Positions 1-6,284 of a DNA stretch of 7,117 nucleotides are shown here, piece by piece. The stretch is from NCBI GenBank assembly GCA_004173415.1, contig SEHC01000175.1:1-7117 (forward strand), given 5' to 3'. This DNA comes from Lysobacteraceae bacterium. GTDB taxonomy: Bacteria; Pseudomonadota; Gammaproteobacteria; Xanthomonadales; Xanthomonadaceae. The translations under genes and the position numbers were made by a program. The notes below the pieces were generated by a model. It did no database searches. It saw only the letters and a program-made list of their open reading frames with translations, and was not told the DNA's origin. Position 1 is the first letter of the stretch. Every line of letters begins with the position of its first letter.

Positions 1-549
1 TTCTCCGGCTGGCACCTGATGAAGTCGCTGTCGGTCGCCGAACGCCACGGCTGGTCGCGCTATGTCGCCAACCAGACCTACTACTCGCTGATCGGTCGGG
101 ACTACGAGGAAGAACTGATGCCGCTGGGCCTGGACCAGGGCGTCGGCGCGGTGGTCTGGAGTCCGCTTGGCTGGGGCCGCCTGACCGGCAAGATCCGCCG
201 CGGGCAGCCGCTGCCGGAAACCAGCCGCCTGCACGACACCGCCGAATTCGGTCCGCCCGTGGAAGACGAGCGCCTGTACAAGGTGATCGACGCGCTGGAT
301 CTGGTCGCCGCCGAAACCGGCAAGAGCATTCCGCAGATCGCCCTGAACTGGCTGCTGCAGCGTCCCACCGTGTCCACGGTGGTCATCGGCGCGCGCAACG
401 AGGAACAACTGCGCCAGAACCTGGGCGCGGTGGGCTGGTCGCTCAACGCCGAACAGATCAAGGCGCTGGATGCGGCCAGCGCGAGCACCCCGCCCTATCC
501 ATACTGGCACCAGCGCGGCTTCGCCGAACGCAATCCGTCACCAGTCTGA
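1..549 (+). CDS. Aldo/keto reductase, C-terminal part (5' end outside window)
   Basis: Open from the first base in frame 1 (FSGWHLMK...) to TGA at 547-549, giving about 182 residues. AKR-superfamily enzymes of this type are about 330-350 residues, so roughly the N-terminal half, including the catalytic Asp-Tyr-Lys region of the (beta/alpha)8 barrel, lies upstream. Visible family features are the NQTYYSLIGRDYE strand/loop, VVWSPLGWGRLTGK (the late-barrel loop that contacts NADPH), IPQIALNWLLQRP, and the C-terminal TVVIGARNEEQLRQNLGA segment that binds the adenosine phosphate end of NADP(H). The family reduces aldehydes and ketones with NADPH in the cytoplasm; the substrate cannot be told from this part. 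The ATG at 19 is internal, not a start. The next gene begins 16 nt after the stop, so the two are probably co-transcribed from a promoter outside the window. The family call is firm; the subfamily (YghZ/AKR11-14-like) is a guess. Confidence 0.93.
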   Translation, partial: FSGWHLMKSLSVAERHGWSRYVANQTYYSLIGRDYEEELMPLGLDQGVGAVVWSPLGWGRLTGKIRRGQPLPETSRLHDTAEFGPPVEDERLYKVIDALDLVAAETGKSIPQIALNWLLQRPTVSTVVIGARNEEQLRQNLGAVGWSLNAEQIKALDAASASTPPYPYWHQRGFAERNPSPV

Positions 550-565
550 TCCCAAGGAGTCGCAC

Positions 566-1585
566 ATGAAAGCCGTCGCCCTGACCCGTTACCTCCCCAT
601 CGACGATCCGCAATCGCTGCAGGACGTGGAACTTGCGCGGCCGGTCGCCTACGGTTCGGACCTGCTCGTTCGCGTGGAAGCCATCTCGGTCAATCCCGTC
701 GACACCAAGGTCCGTTCACCCAAGGCGCAGGCCGAGACGCAACCGAAGGTCCTGGGCTACGACGCCGCCGGCGTGGTCGAGGCCGTTGGCGAAAACGTCA
801 CCCTGTTCCAGCCCGGCGACGAGGTCTATTACGCCGGCGACGTGACCCGCAGCGGCACCAATGCGCAATTCCACCTGGTCGACGAACGGGTGGTCGGCCG
901 CAAGCCGGCCACGCTGGATTTCGCCCAGGCCGCTGCGTTGCCGCTGACCACGATCACCGCATGGGAGCTACTGTTCGACCGCATGCCGTTCGCCATCGAC
1001 ATGGAAGGCAACGCGCGCGCCCTGCTGATAATCGCCGGTGCCGGCGGCGTGGGCTCCATCGCGATCCAGCTGGCCAGGCATGCGGGTTTCACCGTCATCG
1101 CCACCGCCTCGCGCGCCGAGACCATCGACTGGTGCAGGTCCATGGGCGCGCACCATGTCATCGACCATCGCCAGCCGCTTGCCGCCCAGCTGGAGGCGCT
1201 GGGTTTCAAGCAGGTCGATGCGGTGCTGAACCTGGCCGACACCGACCGCTACTGGGACGCCATCGGCGAAATCATCGCGCCGCTGGGCCATGTGGGCCTG
1301 ATCGTCGAGCCCAGCGGGCTGCTCAGGATCGGCGACCCGTACAAGGCCAAGAGCGTGGGCATCCACTGGGAAATGATGTTCGCGCGGGCGCGCTTCCAGA
1401 CCCCGGACATGATCGAACAGCACCGCTTGCTCAACCGGGTCGCCAGCCTGGTCGATGCCGGCGAACTGCGCAGCACGCTCACCGAGGTCGTCGGCCCGAT
1501 CAATGCGGCCAACCTGCGGGAAGTGCACCGCCGGCTGGAATCGGGTTCGACCATCGGCAAGCTGGTGCTGGCTGGCTGGAACTGA
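566..1585 (+). CDS. Zinc-type alcohol dehydrogenase-like / quinone oxidoreductase-like MDR protein
   Basis: 339 residues, the normal length for this medium-chain dehydrogenase/reductase group. I chose the ATG at 566 because AAGGAG (554-559) sits 6 nt before it and the protein then starts with the typical MKAVALTRY; the frame is open further upstream (from 470), but that part overlaps the aldo/keto reductase. The GroES-like N-terminal domain carries SVNPVDTK (residues 41-48) and GYDAAG (64-69), followed by the Rossmann domain with GAGGVG (158-163) for NAD(P)H. The sequence ends GSTIGKLVLAGW, the usual C-terminal pattern. At the position where zinc alcohol dehydrogenases have a catalytic Cys there is Asn43-Pro-Val-Asp, as in zeta-crystallin/quinone oxidoreductases. 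Despite the family name, catalytic zinc is therefore unlikely, and NADPH-dependent quinone or enone reduction is a reasonable inference. It sits 16 nt downstream of the aldo/keto reductase, probably as one cytoplasmic redox operon. The true substrate is unknown. Confidence 0.93.
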   Translation: MKAVALTRYLPIDDPQSLQDVELARPVAYGSDLLVRVEAISVNPVDTKVRSPKAQAETQPKVLGYDAAGVVEAVGENVTLFQPGDEVYYAGDVTRSGTNAQFHLVDERVVGRKPATLDFAQAAALPLTTITAWELLFDRMPFAIDMEGNARALLIIAGAGGVGSIAIQLARHAGFTVIATASRAETIDWCRSMGAHHVIDHRQPLAAQLEALGFKQVDAVLNLADTDRYWDAIGEIIAPLGHVGLIVEPSGLLRIGDPYKAKSVGIHWEMMFARARFQTPDMIEQHRLLNRVASLVDAGELRSTLTEVVGPINAANLREVHRRLESGSTIGKLVLAGWN

Positions 1586-1602
1586 GTGTCGCGGCCATGC
1601 GC

Positions 1603-1632
1603 GGCGGGCAGCCGATAGACTCGCTGCCCGCC
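1603..1632 (+). repeat. 10-bp perfect inverted repeat between the dehydrogenase and the membrane protein gene
   Basis: GGCGGGCAGC (1603-1612) and GCTGCCCGCC (1623-1632) are exact reverse complements around a 10-nt loop. The hairpin begins 17 nt after the dehydrogenase stop and ends 13 nt before the next ATG. There is no T-run, so it is not a canonical intrinsic terminator. It could be a transcript-end stabiliser, a Rho-assisted stop, or a leader structure limiting translation of the next gene. The repeat is seen directly; any role is inference. Confidence 0.6.
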
Positions 1633-1645
1633 CTGGACTCCGCGC

Positions 1646-2269
1646 ATGATCCTTCCTCCCCGCTTCCCTGCCAGGTTCGCCCAGCTCGTCCTTGGGCTCT
1701 TCCTGTACGGAACGGGCATCAGCCTGATGGTGCGCGCAGGCATCGGCATCGCGCCCTGGGATGTGCTGACGCAAGGCCTTTCCAGCCAGACCGGGCTATC
1801 GTTTGGCGCATTGACCAACCTGATCGGCGTGGCCGTGCTGCTGCTGTGGATTCCCCTCCGCCAGAAGCCGGGCCTGGGCACCGTGCTGAACGTGCTGCTG
1901 ATCGGTCCCAGTGCGCAGTTCGGCCTGTGGCTGTTCCCGGAATTCCATGGGCCGTGGCAACAGCTACCGGCTTTCATCGCCGGTCTGTCGGTGCTGGCCC
2001 TGGCCACCGGCCTGTATATCGGCGCGAACTTCGGTCCCGGCCCCCGCGATGGGCTGATGACCGGCCTCCACCGCCGCAGCGGCTGGCCGATCGGGCGGGT
2101 CAGGACGCTGATAGAGGCCACCGTGCTGCTGGCCGGCTGGGCCATGGGCGGCAATGCGGGCTGGGGCACGCTGGCGTTCGCCTTGGCCATCGGGCCCATG
2201 TGCGCGGTGACCATGCGCTGGTTCGCCGCCGCCCCGGCGCCGACGGAGCCTTGCCCGGGAACCGGATAA
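1646..2269 (+). CDS. YczE/YitT-family integral membrane protein
   Basis: 207 residues, close to the usual ~200-220 of this family. Hydrophobic segments lie at about residues 11-30, 55-71, 77-97, 107-128 and 159-197; the last is long and may be two helices. Family signatures are visible: LGLFLYGTGISLMVRAGIG near the N terminus, APWDVLTQGL (36-45), WIPLRQKPGLGT (68-79) on a cytoplasmic loop, and GPGPRDGLMTGL (130-141). It is an inner-membrane protein; members are annotated as uncharacterised or putative transporters, and no substrate can be assigned. The ATG at 1646 is kept because the first helix follows it directly, though no good Shine-Dalgarno is visible. It lies 60 nt after the dehydrogenase with a hairpin between, so it may or may not be in the same transcript. 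The tail after residue ~198 (AAAPAPTEPCPGTG) is low-complexity and unlikely to be structured. Confidence 0.9.
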   Translation: MILPPRFPARFAQLVLGLFLYGTGISLMVRAGIGIAPWDVLTQGLSSQTGLSFGALTNLIGVAVLLLWIPLRQKPGLGTVLNVLLIGPSAQFGLWLFPEFHGPWQQLPAFIAGLSVLALATGLYIGANFGPGPRDGLMTGLHRRSGWPIGRVRTLIEATVLLAGWAMGGNAGWGTLAFALAIGPMCAVTMRWFAAAPAPTEPCPGTG

Positions 2270-2361
2270 CCGGCATCGTGCCTGCTCCGTACGCACACGT
2301 ATCCGCTGCATGACGCCTGCCAGCCCGTTGCCTTCCGCCACCGAAGCGGCCACCCAACCTG
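2270..2361 (+). other. Short gap where the fadH N-terminal coding sequence should be
   Basis: Only 92 nt separate the membrane protein gene from the first fadH codon, yet about 190 nt of fadH coding sequence plus a leader would be expected here. I translated the stretch in the fadH frame. It has a stop at 2311-2313 followed by RLPARCLPPPKRP before the homologous PNLVGW. The ATG at 2309-2311 is in a different frame and lacks a Shine-Dalgarno. Nothing resembling the fadH N terminus is visible in any forward frame. Confidence 0.6.
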
Positions 2362-4182
2362 GTGGGCTGGCTGAAGCCGTTCGGCGGCAAGCTGTCGTGG
2401 CCGTGGGAAGTCCGGCCGCACCGCTTCGTGACCCAGGCCGTGCATGAGCACGGCGCCAAGATCTGCCTGCAGCTGCTGCATGCCGGCCGCTACGGCTACC
2501 ACCCCTTCACCGTGGCTCCATCGAAGCTGAAGGCGCCGATCAATCCGTTCACCCCGCGCCAGCTGTCCGCGCGCGGCGTCGAGCGCCAGATCACCGCCTA
2601 CGCCGATGCCGCCCGCCGCGCCCGCGAAGCCGGCTACGACGGGGTCGAGGTGATGGGTTCGGAAGGCTATTTCATCAACGAGTTCACTGCGCCGCGGACC
2701 AACAAGCGCAACGACGCCTGGGGCGGCACCCCGGAGAAGCGCATGCGTTTCGCCGTGGAAATCGTGCGCCGCGTGCGCGAGGCCTGCGGCCCCGACTTCA
2801 TCATCATCTACCGCCTGTCGCTGCTGGATCTGGTGGACGACGGCAACCAGTGGGAAGAAATCGTGGCCCAGGCCAAGGCGATCGAGGCGGCCGGCGCCAC
2901 CATCATCAACTCGGGCATCGGCTGGCATGAAGCGCGGGTGCCGACCATCGTGACCTCGGTGCCGCGCGCGGCCTTCGTCGATGTCACCGCCAAGCTCAAG
3001 CCGCACGTGTCCGTGCCGCTGATCGCGACCAACCGCATCAACATGCCGGAGGTGGCCGAACGGATCCTGGCAGAAGGCATCGCCGACATGGTCTCGCTGG
3101 CGCGGCCGCTGCTGGCCGACCCGCAATGGGCCAACAAGTCCCGGGCCGGCCAGGCGCGCGCCATCAATACCTGCATCGCCTGCAACCAGGCCTGCCTGGA
3201 CCATGTGTTCGAGAACAAGCGCGCCAGCTGCCTGGTGAACCCACGCGCCTGCGCCGAGACCGAATTGAACTACACCAGGACCTTCAAGCCCAAGCACGTG
3301 GCCGTGGTCGGCGCCGGCCCGGCCGGACTGGCCTGCGCGACCGTGGCGGCGGAGCGCGGCCATCAGGTGACCCTGTTCGATGCGGCCGCCGAAATCGGCG
3401 GCCAGTTCAACTACGCAAAGCAGATTCCCGGCAAGGAAGAGTTCCACGAAACCCTGCGTTACTTCAGCCACAAGCTGGAAGAGACCGGCGTGCAGGTGAA
3501 GCTGGGAACGGTGGCGACTGCGGACCACCTGGCCGGGTTCGATGAAGTGGTGATGGCCACCGGCATCGTGCCGCGGCAGGTGGATTTCCCCGGCGCCGGC
3601 CACGCCAAGGTGGTGAGCTACGTCGACGTGCTGAGCGGCCGGGTGAAGGTGGGCGCACGCGCGGCCATCATCGGCGCCGGCGGCATCGGTTTCGACGTCG
3701 CCGAATACCTGGTCCATGAAGGCCACTCCTCGACGCTGGATCCCGGGCGCTGGATGGCCGAATGGGGCGTGGATCCGACCTTCGAAACCAGGGGCAGCCT
3801 GGTCAAGCCGCGGCCGGAACCGCCGGCGCGCGAGGTCTGGTTGCTGCAGCGTTCGACCGGCAAGCCGGGAGCCCGCCTGGGCAAGACCAGCGGCTGGGTG
3901 CATCGGGCCACCCTGAAGGCCAAGCAGGTGCAGATGCTCGGGGGGGTGGAATACCTGGGCGTGGACGAGGCAGGGCTGAAAATCCGGGTGGCCGGGGCCG
4001 AACAGGTCCTGCCGGTCGACCACATCGTGGTCTGCGCCGGCCAGGAACCCCGCCGCGAACTGCAGGCCCAGCTGCTGGCGGCGGGCATCACCGCGCACCT
4101 GATCGGCGGCGCCGACGTCGCCGCCGAGCTGGATGCCAAGCGCGCCATCGACCAGGGCAGCCGGTTGGCGGCAGCCCTGTAG
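2362..4182 (+). CDS. fadH: NADPH-dependent 2,4-dienoyl-CoA reductase, N-terminally truncated
   Basis: 606 residues open from GTG 2362, against about 672 for E. coli FadH, which reduces 2,4-dienoyl-CoA during beta-oxidation of unsaturated fatty acids using FMN, a 4Fe-4S cluster, FAD and NADPH. Remaining parts in order: the TIM barrel with GSEGYFINEF (Tyr103) and GIGWHEARVPT (His189), equivalent to catalytic Tyr166/His252 of E. coli; cluster ligands Cys271, Cys274, Cys278 and Cys290 in INTCIACNQAC...SC; FAD-binding GAGPAG (317-322); NADPH-site GAGGIG (438-443); and the C-terminal GGADVAAELDAKRAIDQGS. The offset to E. coli is a constant ~63 residues. Homology starts at PNLVGW, codons 2353-2367, just before the GTG. 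Upstream in this frame come only a few unrelated residues and a stop (2311-2313), with no Shine-Dalgarno. The first barrel strand and the FMN-contacting MGSMHTG segment are therefore absent. It is either a natural deletion (probable pseudogene) or an assembly error. The family call is certain; activity is doubtful. Confidence 0.92.
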   Translation: MGWLKPFGGKLSWPWEVRPHRFVTQAVHEHGAKICLQLLHAGRYGYHPFTVAPSKLKAPINPFTPRQLSARGVERQITAYADAARRAREAGYDGVEVMGSEGYFINEFTAPRTNKRNDAWGGTPEKRMRFAVEIVRRVREACGPDFIIIYRLSLLDLVDDGNQWEEIVAQAKAIEAAGATIINSGIGWHEARVPTIVTSVPRAAFVDVTAKLKPHVSVPLIATNRINMPEVAERILAEGIADMVSLARPLLADPQWANKSRAGQARAINTCIACNQACLDHVFENKRASCLVNPRACAETELNYTRTFKPKHVAVVGAGPAGLACATVAAERGHQVTLFDAAAEIGGQFNYAKQIPGKEEFHETLRYFSHKLEETGVQVKLGTVATADHLAGFDEVVMATGIVPRQVDFPGAGHAKVVSYVDVLSGRVKVGARAAIIGAGGIGFDVAEYLVHEGHSSTLDPGRWMAEWGVDPTFETRGSLVKPRPEPPAREVWLLQRSTGKPGARLGKTSGWVHRATLKAKQVQMLGGVEYLGVDEAGLKIRVAGAEQVLPVDHIVVCAGQEPRRELQAQLLAAGITAHLIGGADVAAELDAKRAIDQGSRLAAAL

Positions 4183-4216
4183 TCATTCTTACGGACGGAT
4201 GCCCGGACCTGCCATC

Positions 4217-4314
4217 TGTAGGAGCGACGCAAGTCGCGAAGCACGCGGGCTCTGGTTGCAACCCTGGGCCGTGGCTGATGGCGTCCTGGCTTCGCGACTT
4301 GCGTCGCTCCTACA
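4217..4314. repeat. REPIN 1: two perfect inverted 26-bp REP elements
   Basis: The 26 nt at 4217-4242 and at 4289-4314 are exact reverse complements, separated by 46 nt. Each arm has the outer tetranucleotide GTAG followed by a hairpin GCGAC-GCAA-GTCGC, whose tetraloop fits the GNRA pattern. A GTAG-type tetranucleotide beside a short hairpin is the hallmark of REP elements mobilised by RAYT (TnpA-REP) transposases, common in Stenotrophomonas and its relatives. The spacer contains the 10-bp palindrome GGTTGCAACC (4254-4263). The element begins 34 nt after the fadH stop, so it would form a large hairpin in the 3' untranslated region and may protect that mRNA. No RAYT gene is in the window. Confidence 0.9.
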
Positions 4315-4373
4315 ACACCCCTTGCTACGGGTCAGTCTTCGCGGCGCAGCCGCCTACCCTCCCCCGGTCGTCA

Positions 4374-4391
4374 TCCCGGCGCAGGCCGGGA
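4374..4391. repeat. Short hairpin in a CGTCATCCC repeat element
   Basis: CCCGGC (4375-4380) and GCCGGG (4385-4390) pair around loop GCAG, extended by T4374-A4391. It is embedded in CGTCATCCCGGC...GCCGGGACCC. It resembles the widespread bacterial intergenic repeat of the type GTCATTCCCGC-GAA-GCGGGAATCC. A smaller hairpin, GCGGC-GCA-GCCGC, lies just upstream at 4341-4353. The family assignment comes from recognition only. Confidence 0.5.
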
Positions 4392-4518
4392 CCCAACTTG
4401 AAGGGAAAAGGTGCGTGACGCGCGGGCAACTCCGACCCATTGCGACGGGGGTGTTGCACGCGGCGAAGAGCACGCGCGCAAGCTCGACTCAACGTGGCCA
4501 ATGCCCGGGATAGACGTT

Positions 4519-4612
4519 GATAGGAGTGACCCTAGCGCGACGTACGCGGGCTCGGTTGCCAGAGGGTCTGGAGCCATGATTTCCTGGCTTCGCGACTTGC
4601 GTCGCTCCTACA
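4519..4612. repeat. REPIN 2: decayed copy with one intact REP arm
   Basis: The right arm, 4587-4612, is identical to the right arm of REPIN 1, and identity extends to 32 nt (4582-4613 equals 4284-4315). The left arm, about 4519-4543, is degenerate but recognisable: TAGGAG at 4521-4526 is kept and the hairpin core is eroded. The spacer still shares ACGCGGGCTC (4544-4553) and GGTTGC (4554-4559) with REPIN 1. The whole element is therefore a diverged second REPIN, not a lone REP. Confidence 0.8.
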
Positions 4613-4613
4613 A

Positions 4614-5048
4614 GGACGCCTCGTTTAAGCGGGTAAGTATCTGGCGCACCCGATTTAGCCTCCCTGCTCGTCATCCCCTCGCTGGACGGTTGGAACCGGC
4701 GCCGCTAAGTTTGGGCAGGCCACGTACCGGCGCCATTACCACCCACGTTGCTGCGCCGGTCGATACATGACCGGACCCATCCAGAGTAAAGACTCCATTT
4801 GCAATCAATCACTTAGCCTGATTGTCAAGCTTCCGGGTTCAGCTGACGTTGGGTATTCGGCCCTTACCTTGCGCCAACTTTTCGGCCCGCCCCCGTTTCA
4901 ACTGGCAGGCCATCCCGGCCCTGATCCCACCTTCTGGCCGGCCTCGGGCAGCTCGTCGGAGTAGCTGCCTCCCCATGACGCCCTGACGCCGTGTCTATCA
5001 AAACGCAGCTTCCCTGAGGGAGGCGCGTGGACGCTGCCAAGACGGAGC
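4614..5048. other. Gene-free stretch between the REP array and the hydrolase gene
   Basis: I see no convincing gene on either strand. The open frames here lack Shine-Dalgarno sequences and family signatures. Contents noted are TCGTCATCCC at 4668-4677 (also at 4368-4377), a direct repeat ACCGGCGCC at 4695-4703 and 4726-4734, and a weak hairpin CAATCA/TGATTG at 4806-4824. The promoter of the hydrolase gene should lie in the last ~150 nt, but I cannot point to a clear -35/-10 pair. Confidence 0.5.
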
Positions 5049-5061
5049 AAGGAGTTCCTGA

Positions 5062-5517
5062 ATGAAACTGGCCTGGATCCTCTGGCTTTCCAACATGCTG
5101 CCGCAACCGGCCGCCGATTCGCTCTGCCTCAGCACCACCGTCTACCTGGAAGCCCGGGACCAGACCCTCCGCGGCCAGCAGGCCGTGGCCGAGGTCGCCC
5201 TGCGCCGCCTCGACAGCGGCCTGTGGGGAGACTCGATGTGTTCGGTGGTGACCGCACGCAAGCAGTTCGCACCCACCATCGTCGCCCCCGGCACGCGGCT
5301 GAAGAATTCCGAGGCCTGGGCCAATTCCATCAACGTCGCCCTGGGCGCCGAGCGCAACTGGGCCCTGCCGCCCGGCCAGCGCAAGGAGATCGTGCCGGGC
5401 GCGAGCCACTTCCTGGCCCACGCCATCGCCAATCCCAGCTGGAGCAACGCCTACCAGGTGGCGCAGATCGGCGACCACACCTTCCTCCGCGTGCAGAAGC
5501 TCAAGCCCCGCACCTGA
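5062..5517 (+). CDS. Small SleB-type cell wall hydrolase (Hydrolase_2 family)
   Basis: 151 residues, starting at ATG 5062 with AAGGAG (5049-5054) 7 nt upstream. The core matches the SleB/CwlJ-type hydrolase domain that cleaves peptidoglycan glycan strands: CLSTTVYLEARD (22-33), where Glu30 is the expected catalytic residue; GQQAVAEVALRRL (38-50); SMCSVVTARKQF (58-69); GASHFLA; and the C-terminal QIGDHTFLRV. Cys22 and Cys60 are placed to form a disulfide, which suggests a periplasmic location. The N terminus (MKLAWILWLSNMLPQPAADS) has one Lys, a short hydrophobic run and a possible signal-peptidase site near Ala18, so export is likely but the signal is short. In Gram-negatives such proteins act in cell-wall turnover or derive from phage lysins. 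No phage genes are nearby. It is followed by an intrinsic terminator, so it is probably monocistronic. The family call is good; the physiological role is unknown. Confidence 0.88.
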   Translation: MKLAWILWLSNMLPQPAADSLCLSTTVYLEARDQTLRGQQAVAEVALRRLDSGLWGDSMCSVVTARKQFAPTIVAPGTRLKNSEAWANSINVALGAERNWALPPGQRKEIVPGASHFLAHAIANPSWSNAYQVAQIGDHTFLRVQKLKPRT

Positions 5518-5582
5518 CGCCTCGCCTGCGCTGGCGCGCCGCCAGGCCGCCACTTCACTCACCCGTGATCGACTTTGCGGGG

Positions 5583-5615
5583 ACGGACTGGGACACTCCC
5601 GGTCCGTTCTTTTTT
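5583..5615 (+). terminator. Intrinsic (Rho-independent) terminator after the cell wall hydrolase gene
   Basis: ACGGACTGGGA (5583-5593) pairs with TCCCGGTCCGT (5597-5607) over 11 bp with a single U-G wobble and a 3-nt loop CAC. It is followed by TCTTTTTT, ending at 5615. It lies 66 nt after the hydrolase stop. The T-run is directly followed by GGAG (5616-5619), the Shine-Dalgarno of the glutathione transferase gene at 5626. Confidence 0.9.
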
Positions 5616-5625
5616 GGAGTCGCGC

Positions 5626-6233
5626 ATGAAGCTCTACACCAAGCCCGGGGCCTGCTCGCTTGCGGACCACATTGCGCTGCGCTGGATCGGCCGCCCGTTC
5701 GAACTGCAGGTGATGGATGCCGCCGGCATGAAATCGCCCGGATACCTGAAGCTCAATCCCGCCGGCTCCGTGCCCGTGCTGGAAGTGGACGACTGGGTCC
5801 TGACCCAGAATGCGGCAATCCTGAATTCCTCGCCGACAGTTTTCCCGAAGCGGAACTGGGTGGCGACGGCAGCGCGCGCGGACGGGCCGAAGTCAACCGC
5901 TGGCTGGCCCTGCTCAATGCGGACGTGCATCCGGCCTTCCATCCGATCTTCGGTTCGACCCGCTACCTGGGCGAGGACAAGGCGATCGAAGCCAGCACGG
6001 ACAACGCCCGGAAGAAGCTGCGCAGCCTGTTCGAACGTCTGGACGGCCAACTGCAGGGCCGCGACTGGCTGACCGGCAGCCGGTCGATCGCCGATCCCTA
6101 CCTGTTCGTGACCCTGCGCTGGGCCCGGGCCAGCGGGGTCGACCTGTCCGGACTGGACAACCTGGAGCGCTTCTTCAACCGCATGTCGGCTGACGCCGGG
6201 GTGGTGGCGGCGATGGGCGCCGAAGGGCTGTAA
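5626..6233 (+). pseudogene. Glutathione S-transferase, frameshifted
   Basis: ATG 5626 is preceded by GGAG (5616-5619) at 6 nt. The first 67 codons encode a thioredoxin-fold N-terminal domain: MKLYTKPGACSLADHIAL with Cys10 (the cysteine typical of beta-class bacterial GSTs), NPAGSVPVLEVDDW and LTQNAAIL. At 5824-5828 the frame shifts by -1. In the original frame the protein turns into unrelated sequence and stops at 6072. In the other frame from 5826 the expected GST helical domain continues: FLADSFPEAELGGDGS, RAEVNRWLALLNADVHPAF, GRDWLTGSRSIADPYLFV, to TAA 6231-6233. Rejoined, it is about 202 residues, normal for the family. One missing T in GAATTTCC (now GAATTCC) explains everything. GSTs conjugate glutathione to electrophiles in the cytoplasm. 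The break is a sequencing error or a young pseudogene; no slippery heptamer suggests programmed frameshifting. The next gene is convergent, 51 nt away. Confidence 0.9.
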
Positions 6234-6284
6234 GCCAAGTCGAGCTTGCGCAGGCGACTAGCGGAGGGTTGTCCGGGCCGCGCT

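Noticed and set aside
470..565. Upstream extension of the dehydrogenase to ATG 470
   Set aside because: It would overlap the aldo/keto reductase by 80 nt and adds non-family residues; ATG 566 has AAGGAG at proper spacing.
961..2313. 450-codon forward frame overlapping the dehydrogenase and membrane protein genes
   Set aside because: The translation is Arg/Pro/Gly-rich with no recognisable domain and runs out of frame through two well-supported genes.
1249..4098. 949-codon open frame on the minus strand opposite the dehydrogenase, YczE-family and fadH genes
   Set aside because: It is a GC-driven shadow: low-complexity His/Gly/Ala/Arg-rich translation, no family signature, and fully antisense to three clear genes.
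4217..4677. CRISPR array, considered because of the repeats
   Set aside because: There are only two to three repeats, arranged as inverted pairs, with no regular spacer pattern and no cas genes; the features fit REPINs.
4133..4770. Forward frames of 119-126 codons across the REP array
   Set aside because: They translate REP DNA (the typical spurious SWLRDLRRSYK string), lack Shine-Dalgarno sites and show no homology-like pattern.
4767..4964. 65-codon forward frame in the gene-free stretch
   Set aside because: It has no ribosome-binding site and no recognisable motif; its composition is like non-coding sequence.
4864..5670. 268-codon minus-strand frame
   Set aside because: It is antisense to the SleB-type hydrolase, which has a good Shine-Dalgarno and family motifs.
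5818..5832. Programmed -1 frameshifting in the GST gene
   Set aside because: The site GAATTCC is not a slippery heptamer of the X XXY YYZ type, and GST genes are not known to use recoding.
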